NCBI RefSeq assembly: GCF_003351345.1
Contig: NZ_QQTO01000022.1
Coordinates: 248,001-312,000 of the forward strand
Length of the DNA stretch: 64,000 nucleotides
Direction of reading: 5' to 3'
From: Allobosea caraganae
GTDB taxonomy: Bacteria; Pseudomonadota; Alphaproteobacteria; Rhizobiales; Beijerinckiaceae
Part shown: piece by piece, positions 17,903 through 26,811 of the stretch
How the letters are laid out: each line of letters starts with the position of its first letter
How positions within the stretch are numbered: position 1 is the first letter of the stretch
Notes under the pieces: model-generated
Seen by the model: only the letters and a program-made list of their open reading frames with translations
The model's database searches: none
Told to the model about the DNA's origin: nothing
Position numbers and translations under genes: made by a program

Positions 17903-17969
17903 GATCCTCAGCAGCATGATCTTGTCCGAAAACCGGTAACCGCCTTTCGGGATCATGCTGGATCCTCAG
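17903..17969. repeat. REP-like 49-bp palindrome flanked by 9-bp direct repeats
   Basis: CAGCATGATC (17912-17921) and GATCATGCTG (17951-17960) are perfect 10-bp inverted ends. The interior holds CCGAAAACC and TTTCGG segments. Immediately outside, GATCCTCAG occurs twice as a perfect 9-base direct repeat (17903-17911 and 17961-17969); the right copy contains the ssuA stop codon. A related palindrome is at 33384-33428. Confidence 0.85.
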
Positions 17970-18940
17970 TGCCCGGCAGCGGGGAAACGCTTGTCGAGCA
18001 GGTTGTCGACCACCGCCTTGACGTCGGTATCCGCCGGCAGGACGCCCGCGTCCTTGAGGGCGAGGCCGGCGGCGATAATCGTGTCGGCCTGCGGCTGGCC
18101 GATGGTCGAGTAGCTCAGATCGGTGCGGGTGAGCTGGCGCTCGATCACCGGCTCGGAGAGCTTGGTGTACTCGACCAGGATCTTCTTCAGCTCGGCCGGG
18201 TTGGCGAGCGCATAGGCGCGCGCCTCCTCATAGGCGGCGATCACCTTGCGCACGAGCTGCGGGTTCTCGTTGGCGAAGGCCTCGCGGACGTTGAGGATGC
18301 CCCAGGTGTTGTCCTGCGCCTTGCGGTAGAACAGCTTGGCGCCGCTCTCGACCTCGGCCGCGGCCATCAGGGGGTCGAGCCCGGCCCAGGCGTCGACATC
18401 GCCGCGCTCCAGCGCGAGGCGGCCATCGGCATGCTGGAGCAGGACGAGCTTGACGTCCTTCTCGGTCAGCTTGGCGTCGGCGAGCGCCCTGACGAGGAAG
18501 ATATGCGGGTCGGTGCCGCGGGTGACGGCGATGCGCTTGCCCTTGAGGTCGGAGACCTTGGTGATCTCGCTCTTGGCGCCGGTGACGAGCGCGGTCCATT
18601 CCGGCCGCGAGAAGACGTAGATCGACTTGATCGGGTTGCCGTTGACCTTGCCGATCAGGGCGGCTGCGCCGGCGGCCGAGCCGAAGTCGATCGAGCCGGC
18701 ATTGAGGAATTCGAGCGCCTTGTTCGAGCCGGCGGAGAGCACCCAGCGCACCGTGATGCCGTCAGCGGCAAGAGCCTTCTCGAGGAAGCCCTTCTCCTTC
18801 AGCACGAGGCCGACCGGATTATAGGTGGCGTAGTCGATGCGGATTTCCTTGGGCGCCTGGGCGGCGGCTCCGAAGGCAAGCGTCGTCGCCGCAAGGCCGG
18901 CGAGGACGAGGCGGCGGCTGAGAGAGGAGATGGCGGACAT
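17966..18940 (-). CDS. ssuA: ABC transporter substrate-binding protein (aliphatic sulfonate type)
   Basis: Periplasmic binding protein of the SsuA/NrtA-like family. The ATG at 18940 gives MSAISSLSRRLVLAGLAATT, a signal peptide with cleavage probably after FGAAAQA; an upstream ATG at 18991 would bury the signal. The mature protein has the family patterns IDYATYNPVGLVLKEKGFLE, SAGSNKALEFLNAGSIDFG, DLKGKRIAVTRGTDPHIFL and GDVDAWAGLDPLM. It is the first gene of the transporter run; its stop codon is inside the 9-base repeat next to the palindrome. Substrate is inferred from the family; taurine or other sulfonates are alternatives. Confidence 0.87.
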   Translation of the reverse strand: MSAISSLSRRLVLAGLAATTLAFGAAAQAPKEIRIDYATYNPVGLVLKEKGFLEKALAADGITVRWVLSAGSNKALEFLNAGSIDFGSAAGAAALIGKVNGNPIKSIYVFSRPEWTALVTGAKSEITKVSDLKGKRIAVTRGTDPHIFLVRALADAKLTEKDVKLVLLQHADGRLALERGDVDAWAGLDPLMAAAEVESGAKLFYRKAQDNTWGILNVREAFANENPQLVRKVIAAYEEARAYALANPAELKKILVEYTKLSEPVIERQLTRTDLSYSTIGQPQADTIIAAGLALKDAGVLPADTDVKAVVDNLLDKRFPAAGH

Positions 18941-19226
18941 GGTCGATCCCTTTTCGAACGTGACGCGAAGGGATCGGTGGAGACGTCCCACCCTTACCCC
19001 CGCTTTAGCTGCACTTGTTTCGCGCCCGCAAGCTGCTGGCTCAAATCGGCGCGTATCCGTCTTTTAGGTCCACGCGTTCTGTATGTCAAACAATCCACGG
19101 CGGCGTGTTGAATGCGTTATTTCACATATATTCTACGTGAAAATCACGATTTCTGCGAATCCAATCAGCGTGCTAGGAGCGGCATGGGCAGAGTTCGCGC
19201 TGCCCGGGATCGAGAGTGCCGCCACC

Positions 19227-22037
19227 GTGTCCGCCATCGCTGATCAGCCCTATCTCGCGCTTGCCGAAGTTCTGGAGAGTCCGCCCCGCGCCGTCGCCCG
19301 GCTGGCGAAGGGAATGGGCAAGGCCTCGAACGGCGAGCTGCGGCAGGAACTGGTCGCCGGCCTGCGCCGCACGCTCGACGAGGGCCATGCCTCGGCCAAG
19401 GAAATCCTGACGCTGACGCGCAACGGCATCGCCTGCGCCAGGCAGCTCTCCGCTGCGATGGACGGCGTCGTCACCTGCCTGCACGTCGCGGCGAGCCAGC
19501 ATTTCTACCCGGCGGTGAACCCATCGCAATCCGAGCGGATCGCGGTCGTCGCCGTCGGCGGCTATGGCCGCGGCACCTTGGCGCCGGGCTCCGACGTCGA
19601 CCTGCTCTTCCTGTTCCCGCACAAGCAGACGGCCTGGGGCGAGAGCGTGGTCGAGGCGATGCTCTACCCGCTCTGGGACCTGAAGCTGAAGGTCGGCCAT
19701 TCCGTCCGCTCGGTCGACGACTGCATCCGCGAGGCGCGGGCCGACATGACCATCCGCACCGCCTTGCTGGAGGCGCGGTTCCTGAGCGGCGACCGGCCGC
19801 TCTTCGAGGAGATGAAGCGGCGCTTCGGCGCCGAGGTGGTCGAGGGCACCGCGCAGGTCTTCACCGAGGCCAAGCTCGCCGAGCGCGAGACCCGCGTCAC
19901 GCGGGCCGGCTCCTCGCGCTATCTGGTCGAGCCCAACGTGAAAGATGGCAAGGGCGGGCTGCGCGACCTCAACACGCTGTTCTGGATCGCCAAATACGCC
20001 TACCGCGTCGAGGATCCCGAGGACCTCGTCGCGGCCGGATTGTTCGACCGCAAGGAAATGCAGATGTTCCAGCGCTCGGAGGAGTTCCTCTGGCGCGTGC
20101 GCTGCTGGATGCACTTCATCACCGGGCGGGCCGAGGAGCGGCTCTCCTTCGACCTGCAGCGGCAGGTCACGGCGGCGATCGGCTATGCCGGCCGCAGTGG
20201 CCAGGCGCCGGTCGAGCGCTTCATGAAGGCCTATTTCCTCGTCGCCAAGGATGTTGGCGACCTCACCGCGATCGTCTGCGCGGCGCTGGAGGCGCGCCAG
20301 CAGAAGCCGCGCGCGACGCTGACCCGGCTGATCGGCAGCTTCACCAAGCGCAAGCGCGTGCGCGCGCTCGGCCATCCCGACTTCACGCTGCAAAGCCAGC
20401 GCCTCGCGGTGCTCGACGACGACGCCTTCGAGCGCGATCCGGTCAACCTGCTCCGGCTCTACGAGATCGCCAGCCGCGACGACCTCGCGATCCATCCCGA
20501 CACGAGCCGGCTGGTGACGCAGTCGCTCAGGCTGGTCTCGACGCAGCTCCGCAACGATCCGGAAGCCAACAAGATCTTCCTCGAGATCCTGACGGCGCGG
20601 CGCTCGCCGGAGCCGGTGCTGCGGCGGATGAACGAATCCGGGCTGCTCGGCCGCTTCATCCCGGATTTCGGCCGCATCGTCGCGATGATGCAGTTCAACA
20701 TGTACCACCACTATACGGTGGACGAGCACCTGATCCGCTCGATCGGCGTGCTCGCCGAGATCGACGCCGGCCAGCTCGAAACCGAGCACCCGCTCGCCAA
20801 CTCGATCATCTCGACGATCAGCAACCGGCGCGCGCTCTATGTCGCGCTCTTCCTGCACGACATCGCCAAGGGGCGGCCGGAGGACCACTCGACCGCCGGC
20901 GCCAAGATCGCCCGCAAGCTCGGGCCGCGGCTCGGCCTCACCGACGCGCAGACCGAGACCGCCGCCTGGCTGGTCGAGCACCACCTCGACATGTCCACGG
21001 TGGCGCAGAGCCGCGACCTCGGCGACCCAAAGACGATCGAGAGCTTCGCCGCGACCGTGCAGACGCTGGAGCGGCTGAAGCTGCTGCTGATCCTGACCAT
21101 CGCCGACATCAAGGCGGTCGGCCCGGGCGTCTGGAACGGCTGGAAGGGCCAGTTGCTGCGCACGCTCTACTACGAGACCGAGATCGTGCTCGCCGGCGGC
21201 CATTCGGCGATCGAGCGCCGGGCCCGGGTCGAGCGCAAGCAGGACGCGCTGAAGGAGCGGCTGGGCGACTGGGGCGAGGCCGAGCGCGACGCCTATCTCG
21301 CCAGGCACTATCCCGCCTACTGGATCAAGGTCGATCCGCCGCGGCAGGAGAAGCATGCGCGCTTCCTGCGCCAGGCCGAGAGCGAGGGCCGGACGACCGC
21401 GACCATGGTCGAGACCGACCAGTTCCGCGGCATCACAGAGCTCACCATCCTGGCGCCGGACCATCCGCGCCTGCTCGCCATCGTCACCGGCGCCTGCGCG
21501 GCGGCCGGCGGCAACATCGCCGACGCACAGATCTTCACCACCACGGACGGTCTCGTGCTCGACACGATCTCGATCTCGCGCGCCTTCGAGCGCGACGACG
21601 ACGAGTTGCGCCGGGCCGAGCGGATCGCAGCCGCAATCGAGCGCGCGCTCAAGGGCGAGATCAAGATCGCCGACCTGGTGGCGCAGCGCCGCGCCCCGCC
21701 GCCGCGCGGCCAGACCTTCCAGGTCGCGCCCGAGGTCATCATCGACAACGTGCTCTCGGCCCGCCACACGGTGCTGGAGGTCACGGGGCTCGATCGGCCC
21801 GGCCTGCTCTACGACCTCACCACGGCGATCGGGAAGCTCAACCTCAACATCGCCTCGGCCCATATCGCGACCTTCGGCGAGAAAGCGGTCGACGTGTTCT
21901 ACGTCACCGACCTGACCAATGCGAAGATAACCAGCACCGCGCGGCAGCTCTCGATCCGCAAGGCGCTGCTCGACGTCTTCACCTTCGACCACGAAAAGGC
22001 CCAGGCCTCGAAGGCGCGCACGCCGGCCCGCGCTTGA
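19227..22037 (+). CDS. glnD: [Protein-PII] uridylyltransferase / uridylyl-removing enzyme
   Basis: Bifunctional sensor of glutamine that uridylylates and deuridylylates PII proteins. Domains in order: nucleotidyltransferase with GGYGRGTLAPGSDVDLLFL (about residue 110), an HD phosphohydrolase with LHDIAKGRPEDHSTAG (about 541), and two ACT domains starting near 735 and 849. I chose the GTG at 19227 (VSAIADQPYLALAEVL), which gives 936 residues, close to rhizobial relatives. An ATG at 19083 would add 48 residues, but that DNA is AT-rich, includes a TTTCAC/GTGAAA inverted repeat (19120-19142), and looks like promoter. Followed by grpE after 86 bases. Confidence 0.95.
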   Translation: MSAIADQPYLALAEVLESPPRAVARLAKGMGKASNGELRQELVAGLRRTLDEGHASAKEILTLTRNGIACARQLSAAMDGVVTCLHVAASQHFYPAVNPSQSERIAVVAVGGYGRGTLAPGSDVDLLFLFPHKQTAWGESVVEAMLYPLWDLKLKVGHSVRSVDDCIREARADMTIRTALLEARFLSGDRPLFEEMKRRFGAEVVEGTAQVFTEAKLAERETRVTRAGSSRYLVEPNVKDGKGGLRDLNTLFWIAKYAYRVEDPEDLVAAGLFDRKEMQMFQRSEEFLWRVRCWMHFITGRAEERLSFDLQRQVTAAIGYAGRSGQAPVERFMKAYFLVAKDVGDLTAIVCAALEARQQKPRATLTRLIGSFTKRKRVRALGHPDFTLQSQRLAVLDDDAFERDPVNLLRLYEIASRDDLAIHPDTSRLVTQSLRLVSTQLRNDPEANKIFLEILTARRSPEPVLRRMNESGLLGRFIPDFGRIVAMMQFNMYHHYTVDEHLIRSIGVLAEIDAGQLETEHPLANSIISTISNRRALYVALFLHDIAKGRPEDHSTAGAKIARKLGPRLGLTDAQTETAAWLVEHHLDMSTVAQSRDLGDPKTIESFAATVQTLERLKLLLILTIADIKAVGPGVWNGWKGQLLRTLYYETEIVLAGGHSAIERRARVERKQDALKERLGDWGEAERDAYLARHYPAYWIKVDPPRQEKHARFLRQAESEGRTTATMVETDQFRGITELTILAPDHPRLLAIVTGACAAAGGNIADAQIFTTTDGLVLDTISISRAFERDDDELRRAERIAAAIERALKGEIKIADLVAQRRAPPPRGQTFQVAPEVIIDNVLSARHTVLEVTGLDRPGLLYDLTTAIGKLNLNIASAHIATFGEKAVDVFYVTDLTNAKITSTARQLSIRKALLDVFTFDHEKAQASKARTPARA

Positions 22038-22123
22038 TTTCACCGGCCATAAGCCCGATATCGGCCAGGAACGCGGCCGGAACGTAAGCGCCGGCCAGCC
22101 CTTTGAAAATATTGGATGAGGCA

Positions 22124-22726
22124 ATGACGCAGAACCCTGCGACGGACGAACCGAACCCGGATGTCGACGCCGAGGCGACGAACGAGATGGCCCCGCGCGA
22201 GGCGGTCGAGGCGCTGATCGCCAATATCGAGAGCGAGCGCGACGACTTCAAGGACAAGCTGCTGCGCACGCTCGCCGACATGGAGAACCTGCGCCGGCGC
22301 ACCGAGCGCGAGGTCGCCGATGCCAAGGCCTATGCGGTGACGAGCTTCGCGCGCGACATGCTCGGCTCGGCCGACAACCTGCGCCGGGCGCTGGAGAGCG
22401 TGCCGGACGCCGCGCGCGGCGAGGGCGAGGCGGCCCTGAAGGCGCTGATCGAGGGCGTCGAGCTGACCGAGCGCGACCTGCTCAAGACGCTGGAGCGCCA
22501 TGGCGTGCGCCGCATCGACCCGCAGGGCGAGAAGTTCGATCCGAACCTGCATCAGGCGATGTTCGAGGCCCCCGATCCGGCTGTTGCCAAGGGCATGGTC
22601 TCGAAGGTCGTGCAGTCCGGCTACAAGATCGGCGAGCGCGTGCTGCGGCCGGCGCTGGTCGGCGTCTCCGCCGGCGCGCCGAAGGCCCCGGAAGCTCCCG
22701 CGAACGGCGCGTCCGAAGGCAAATAG
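22124..22726 (+). CDS. grpE: Nucleotide exchange factor GrpE
   Basis: Co-chaperone that speeds ADP release from DnaK. The ATG at 22124 ([15 protein letters not shown]) is preceded by ATGAGG; an earlier start at 22103 is a TTG and unlikely. The protein has an acidic, disordered N-terminus, the long dimerisation helix ([20 protein letters not shown]) and the C-terminal beta domain with the GrpE signature [14 protein letters not shown] and [14 protein letters not shown]. The hrcA gene that often precedes grpE is not here. A membrane protein gene starts three bases after its stop. Confidence 0.95.
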   Translation: MTQNPATDEPNPDVDAEATNEMAPREAVEALIANIESERDDFKDKLLRTLADMENLRRRTEREVADAKAYAVTSFARDMLGSADNLRRALESVPDAARGEGEAALKALIEGVELTERDLLKTLERHGVRRIDPQGEKFDPNLHQAMFEAPDPAVAKGMVSKVVQSGYKIGERVLRPALVGVSAGAPKAPEAPANGASEGK

Positions 22727-22729
22727 GCC

Positions 22730-23353
22730 GTGCTCGAAGCCGCCGGCATCGCCGTCTTTGCTCTGACTGGCGCGCTGGTGGCGGCCCGCAAGGGCATGGA
22801 CCCGTTCGGCTTCATCCTGCTCGCCACGGTCACCGGCGTCGGCGGCGGCACCTTGCGCGACCTGCTGCTCGGCCGCGGCGTGTTCTGGGTGCTCGCCCCT
22901 TGGGATGTCATGCTCTGCTCGGCGGTGGCGCTGCTGGCCTGGGCCATCGCCTATTGCCGGCCGGGCATGATCGAAGGCTGGGGCGGAGCCAAGCTGCTGA
23001 TCTGGGCCGACGCCGCCGGCATGGCGCTCTTCGCCGTCATCGGCACGCAAAAGGCGCTGGCAGCCGGCGTGCCCATCCTCTCGGCCATCGCCTTCGGCGC
23101 TGTGACCGCCAGTTTCGGCGGCATCCTGCGCGACATCCTCGCCGGCGACCGGCCGATGGTGCTGTGGAGCCGGGATTTCTACGTCACGGCCGCAACGGCC
23201 GGGGCAGGCGTCACGGCGCTGCTCTCGCATTTCGACGTCAACGCCACGCTCGTGATGATCGCCGGGATCGCGGCCGGATTCGGCCTGCGCGCGGGCTCCA
23301 TCCTGTGGGGCTGGTCGTTTCCGAGCCTGCCCGGCGGGGTGGACAAGGGCTGA
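22730..23353 (+). CDS. TRIC/UPF0126-family membrane protein
   Basis: Putative trimeric intracellular cation channel-like protein, 207 residues with about seven hydrophobic helices in two similar halves. Each half carries a Gly-rich signature: TGVGGGTLRDLLLGR in the first and ASFGGILRDILAG in the second, the internal repeat typical of the family. Start is the GTG at 22730 (VLEAAGIAVFALTGAL), three bases after grpE, so they may share a transcript. Prokaryotic relatives conduct potassium or similar ions; substrate here is unknown. A large palindromic repeat lies just downstream. Confidence 0.87.
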   Translation: MLEAAGIAVFALTGALVAARKGMDPFGFILLATVTGVGGGTLRDLLLGRGVFWVLAPWDVMLCSAVALLAWAIAYCRPGMIEGWGGAKLLIWADAAGMALFAVIGTQKALAAGVPILSAIAFGAVTASFGGILRDILAGDRPMVLWSRDFYVTAATAGAGVTALLSHFDVNATLVMIAGIAAGFGLRAGSILWGWSFPSLPGGVDKG

Positions 23354-23368
23354 TCAGGCGTGCCCCTT

Positions 23369-23529
23369 CCCTTCTCCCCCTGCGGGAGAAGGTGGCAGCG
23401 CGAAGCGCTGACGGATGAGGGGTCGCGCGACGTTTCCCATGTTGCGGGTGGCAGACCCCGTCATCGGAAAGCGCAGCGCGACCCCTCATCCGCCCCTTCG
23501 GGGCACCTTCTCCCGCAGGGGGAGAAGGG
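23369..23529. repeat. Large palindromic repeat, 26-bp perfect ends (kind C)
   Basis: Outer arms at 23369-23394 and 23504-23529 are perfect 26-base inverted repeats centred on CCTGCGGGAG. Inner arms at 23412-23428 and 23476-23492 add a perfect 17-bp stem. It fills the convergent gap between the TRIC gene and alkB, where it could act as a bidirectional transcription stop. No coding frame is plausible in it. Confidence 0.85.
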
Positions 23530-23532
23530 GGC

Positions 23533-24153
23533 TCAGGCTGGCTTCGTCACCCGCCTCAACGTCAAATTGATCCGCCCGCCCTGCGGCAGCAGGCTCGACG
23601 AGCCCGCGAGGATGCGGTCGATGCCGTGATAGGCGAGGCGCGCCTCGCCGCCGAAGAGCAGGGCGTCGCCCGAAGCGAGCTTCAGCGATTGCGTCTTGCC
23701 GCCGCGCACGGTGCCGCCGATGCGGAAGAGCGCGGCGTCGCCGAGCGAGAGCGAGAGCACCGGCGCGTCGAAATCCTGCTCGTCGCGGTCCTGATGCAGG
23801 CTCATCTTGGCGCTCGCCTCGTAGAAGTTCACCAGGCAGGCCTGCGGCTCATGCGGGTAGCCGGCCAATTCGCGCCAGGCGTCGAGCAGCGCGGCCGGCA
23901 TCGGCGGCCAGGGCGCGCCGGTCTCGGGGTGGAGCGGCTGGTAGCGATAGCCTGTTTCGTCCGAGACCCACCCGAGCGAACCGCAATTGGTCATCCTGAC
24001 CGAGAAGGGCTTGCCGGTCTTCGGCATGCGCGGCTGGAAGAACGGCGCCTGCCGCGCGACCTCGCGCAGATCGGCCACGAGCGCGCCTTGCGCCTCAGCC
24101 GAGAGATAGCCCGGCCAATGGATAACGCCCGGTGCGACGGCGAGGCGCGTCAT
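23533..24153 (-). CDS. alkB: DNA oxidative demethylase AlkB
   Basis: Fe(II)/2-oxoglutarate dioxygenase repairing 1-methyladenine and 3-methylcytosine in DNA. Iron ligands His120 and Asp122 (MSLHQDRDEQDF) and His176 (LAYHGIDRIL) are present; the 2-oxoglutarate-binding arginines are in RINLTLRRVT. The nucleotide-recognition lid has FSVRMTNCGSLGWVSDETGY. Length (206) is as in E. coli AlkB. It starts eight bases after dapB on the same strand and is probably cotranscribed with it; no Ada gene is nearby. Its stop codon abuts the kind C repeat. Confidence 0.93.
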   Translation of the reverse strand: MTRLAVAPGVIHWPGYLSAEAQGALVADLREVARQAPFFQPRMPKTGKPFSVRMTNCGSLGWVSDETGYRYQPLHPETGAPWPPMPAALLDAWRELAGYPHEPQACLVNFYEASAKMSLHQDRDEQDFDAPVLSLSLGDAALFRIGGTVRGGKTQSLKLASGDALLFGGEARLAYHGIDRILAGSSSLLPQGGRINLTLRRVTKPA

Positions 24154-24161
24154 CGCCTCCC

Positions 24162-24977
24162 TCAGAGATTGTCGAGGCCGAGCACGTCGGTCATCGCGTA
24201 GAGGCCGGGCTTGCGGCCGCGGCCCCAGAGCGCCGCCTTGACCGCGCCCTGCGCGAACAGGCTGCGGTCCTCCGCGACATGCGAAAGCTCCAGCCGCTCG
24301 CCGGCGCCAGCGAAGATGACCTTGTGATCGCCGACGACGGTGCCGCCGCGCAGCGCCGCGAACCCGATCGCGCCGGGAGGACGGGCGCCGACCTGGCCGT
24401 CGCGCGAGGCGACGCGGTGCTCAGCCAGCGGGACCGCCCTGCCCTCAGCCGCCGCCTCACCGAGCAGCACGGCAGTGCCGGAGGGCGCATCGACCTTCAT
24501 GCGGTGATGCATCTCGACGATCTCGATGTCCCAGTCGGTGCCGAGCGTGGCGGCAACCTTGCGGACGAGGCCGGCCAGCAGGTTGACGCCAAGGCTCATA
24601 TTGCCGGAGCGGATGATCGCGGCATGGCGCGAGGCTGCCTCCAGCCTGGCGAGATGGCTCGGTTCCATGCCGGTGGTGCCGACGACATGGACGATGCGGG
24701 CCTGCGCGGCGAGGCCGGCGAAGGCGACGGTGGCATCCGGCGCGGTGAAATCGAGCACGCCCTCGGCCTCGACGAAGGCGGCCAGCGCATCGTCGCTGAC
24801 GAGAACGCCATTGGCCGGCAGCCCGGCAAGCACGCCGGCATCCTGCCCGAGCGCCTCAGAGCCCGGCCGTTCGATCGCGGCAGACAGCGTGCAGCCCTCG
24901 GTCGCGGCGATAGCCTTGATCAGCATCCGCCCCATGCGCCCGGCGGCGCCGACGACAACGAGACGCATGTCGGTCAT
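24162..24977 (-). CDS. dapB: 4-hydroxy-tetrahydrodipicolinate reductase
   Basis: NAD(P)H-dependent reductase of the diaminopimelate pathway. The nucleotide-binding motif is [16 protein letters not shown] (residues about 7-22). The substrate loop [19 protein letters not shown] contains the catalytic His-His and Lys. The C-terminal HGLD-like helix and [16 protein letters not shown] are typical. 271 residues, complete. It is followed at eight bases by alkB. Pathway partner DapE is at 8.2 kb. Confidence 0.95.
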   Translation of the reverse strand: MTDMRLVVVGAAGRMGRMLIKAIAATEGCTLSAAIERPGSEALGQDAGVLAGLPANGVLVSDDALAAFVEAEGVLDFTAPDATVAFAGLAAQARIVHVVGTTGMEPSHLARLEAASRHAAIIRSGNMSLGVNLLAGLVRKVAATLGTDWDIEIVEMHHRMKVDAPSGTAVLLGEAAAEGRAVPLAEHRVASRDGQVGARPPGAIGFAALRGGTVVGDHKVIFAGAGERLELSHVAEDRSLFAQGAVKAALWGRGRKPGLYAMTDVLGLDNL

Positions 24978-25081
24978 GGGATGGTCACTCCGGGCAAGGC
25001 AAGGATCGGACAGCGGCTATAGAGCATCGCGCCGGCCAACAAAACCACCCGTTAGCTGGGAGCACGCCCGATCAATGCACA

Positions 25082-25240
25082 GCGCGGGGAACCCTCTCCT
25101 GTAAGGAGAGGGCAGGGTGAGGTGTCGGCCAGAACACCAGTAAGGCTGAAACGGGGTCGCGGTTAGCTCACGGCTAAAGCATCAAAGGGCCAGCACCTCA
25201 CCCCTGCCCCTCTCCTTACAGGCAGGGGGGTTCCCCGCGC
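25082..25240. repeat. 159-bp palindromic repeat, copy 1 (kind B)
   Basis: Ends GCGCGGGGAA (25082-25091) and TTCCCCGCGC (25231-25240) are perfect inverted 10-mers. Behind them lie CCTCTCCTGTAAGGAGAGGG and its counterpart plus GGTGAGGTG/CACCTCACC. A second copy lies in opposite orientation at 40288-40442, and the two match at all but two of the first 69 bases, including the non-palindromic part. It occupies the 339-base gap upstream of dapB, which otherwise contains only the terminator at 25266-25292. Confidence 0.88.
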
Positions 25241-25265
25241 CTCACTGTCTCCCTGAAAGCGCAAC

Positions 25266-25292
25266 GAAAAACGGCCGGGTTGCCCCGGCCGT
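25266..25292 (-). terminator. Intrinsic terminator of the Tim44-like gene
   Basis: On the minus strand ACGGCCGGG, a GCAA loop and CCCGGCCGT form a perfect 9-bp stem (25292-25271) followed by TTTTC. It begins 24 bases after the stop codon of the Tim44-like gene. This is one of the clearest rho-independent terminators in the window. Confidence 0.85.
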
Positions 25293-25316
25293 CGTTCATT
25301 CGCAATGCTCGTTGCC

Positions 25317-26303
25317 TCAGGCGGCCGGCTGGATCGCCGAGAGCTTCCAGTCGCCGCCGCGCGGGCGCACGAAGGTCCAGAGCTCGGTCGCCTCCTGGGC
25401 GATGCTGGCATGGCCCTCGACGATGCGGCCCGTAGTGCGCTCGGTCAGCGTGTTGATCAGGCTGAAGCGCATCGCGACGGTGGCGTATTCGCTCTCGCCC
25501 TCGCGCCAGGCCTCGGCCAGGTCGCCCTGGAGCAGCTTGACGTCGGAGACGCGGTCGATCAGGCCCTTCTTGGCGTTCTCGGCGAGATCATCGGCGAAGA
25601 AGCCGGCCATCTCGGGGGTCAGCCGCTCGCGCAGGGCCTGCTGGTCCTCCTTGGAGTAGGCGTCGTTGACCTCGGTGAGCAGGCGCTCGAAATGGCCGAA
25701 ATCCTCGCTGGCGAGCGTGAGCTCGATCGGCTTGGGAGCGGGAGCCGCGCCACCGCCGAAACCGCCGAACATGCTCCGCGCGACCGGCTGCGGCTGCTCG
25801 GGCTGATAGGCCTCGCGCGCCATCGGGCCATTGGCCGTGGCGAGCTGCGGCTCGGAACGGCGGCGGAAGAAGCGCACGGCCAGGAAGATCGCGCCGGCGA
25901 TCAGGCCGATCTGCAGCAGGAAGCCGAGCATGCCGGCGAACGAGGCCAGGCCGCTGAAGAAGCCGGCGCCCGAAAGCATGCCGAACAGGCCGGCGCCAAG
26001 CAGGCCGGCGCCGAGGCCCATCATCAGGTTGCGGGCCATGGACGGGCGGGCGGCCTGAGCCGCGGCGGCAGCGCCGGCGGCCGGAGCAGCCTGCGCCGGC
26101 GACGGCGTCGCGCTGCGCTGGAAGGTCTGGGCGCCGTTCGGCGCGGTATTGGTCGGAGCCGGAGCCGATTCAGAGCGGGCGCCGCGGCTGCCAGAGCTCC
26201 TGCCGCCGCCCGGACGTGCTTCTGCGAGCATCGGGACGAGCACAAGCGCACCAGCGATCAGGGCAATGACACGGCCACGACGGGCAAGCGAAATCAGTGA
26301 CAT
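25317..26303 (-). CDS. Tim44-domain membrane protein
   Basis: 328-residue protein with a signal or anchor segment at the N-terminus (IALIAGALVLVPMLAEARP), an Ala/Pro/Ser-rich low-complexity stretch (about 30-90), a Gly-rich hydrophobic region (about 94-145) and a C-terminal Tim44-like domain (about 195-328) with EDFGHFERLLTEVNDAYSKED and the ending TFVRPRGGDWKLSAIQ. Alphaproteobacterial relatives of mitochondrial Tim44 are known as membrane-associated proteins of unclear role. It has its own terminator and is monocistronic by layout. Identity to domain level is secure; function is not. Confidence 0.85.
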   Translation of the reverse strand: MSLISLARRGRVIALIAGALVLVPMLAEARPGGGRSSGSRGARSESAPAPTNTAPNGAQTFQRSATPSPAQAAPAAGAAAAAQAARPSMARNLMMGLGAGLLGAGLFGMLSGAGFFSGLASFAGMLGFLLQIGLIAGAIFLAVRFFRRRSEPQLATANGPMAREAYQPEQPQPVARSMFGGFGGGAAPAPKPIELTLASEDFGHFERLLTEVNDAYSKEDQQALRERLTPEMAGFFADDLAENAKKGLIDRVSDVKLLQGDLAEAWREGESEYATVAMRFSLINTLTERTTGRIVEGHASIAQEATELWTFVRPRGGDWKLSAIQPAA

Positions 26304-26484
26304 GGTTCCTCCCGGAGCCCCCCTTGGGCTCTCTTCCGGGCAATATGGCCTCTACGCTGCGACAGAGCAAGGTCTATAGACTTAAGTAGAAGTTACAGTA
26401 TAACAAAATGAACGACTGGACGATTCCTTTAGCCGTGCTACGCTCTCGCTTCGCCGTCGGCCAAATCGGCGAAGGGAGTGACCT

Positions 26485-26793
26485 ATGATAAGGATCGCAC
26501 CAAGGCCGCACCACGAGAGTCCACGCATCCTGCGCAGCCTGACTCTCGCAATATCGCTTTCCCTTACGTCACTTAGCGCAGGCCTTGCCCAGGATCGGCC
26601 TGTTGCGCTCGACCCTCCGCGGCTGGCGCAGGCACCGGAGCCGCTCTGCTTCTGCTGGACCGATGGCCTCAAGATCGCCGAAGGTGCGAGCGCCTGCATC
26701 AGGACGACGGTGGGGCGGCGGCTCGCCAAATGCGACCGGGTCACCAACGTGATGTCCTGGCAGGTGACCGAGAACCCTTGCCCGGAGAGCTGA
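26485..26793 (+). CDS. Small secreted cysteine-containing protein (hypothetical)
   Basis: 102 residues beginning at the ATG at 26485 with a twin-basic N-terminus and a hydrophobic core (ILRSLTLAISLSLTSLSAGLAQ, shown in part: LTLAISLSLTSLSAGLAQ), likely a cleaved signal peptide. The mature part has four cysteines (CFCWTDG, GASACIRT, KCDRVTNV, ENPCPES would make five counting both in CFC), suggesting disulfides in the periplasm. I recognise it only as a conserved small protein of this order and know no function. GGGAGTGACC just upstream may be the ribosome binding site. Confidence 0.65.
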   Translation: MIRIAPRPHHESPRILRSLTLAISLSLTSLSAGLAQDRPVALDPPRLAQAPEPLCFCWTDGLKIAEGASACIRTTVGRRLAKCDRVTNVMSWQVTENPCPES

Positions 26794-26811
26794 CGGCTCC
26801 TCAAGCATCCC

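Noticed and set aside
22038..22123. Heat-shock (sigma-32) promoter upstream of grpE
   Set aside because: CCCTTTGAAA occurs just before the start codon, but no matching -10 box at the right spacing; too weak to list.
19173..22124. Open frame of 983 codons on the minus strand opposite glnD
   Set aside because: High GC makes long antisense frames common. Its translation is Arg/Glu/Leu-rich without domains, while the plus strand has complete GlnD motifs.
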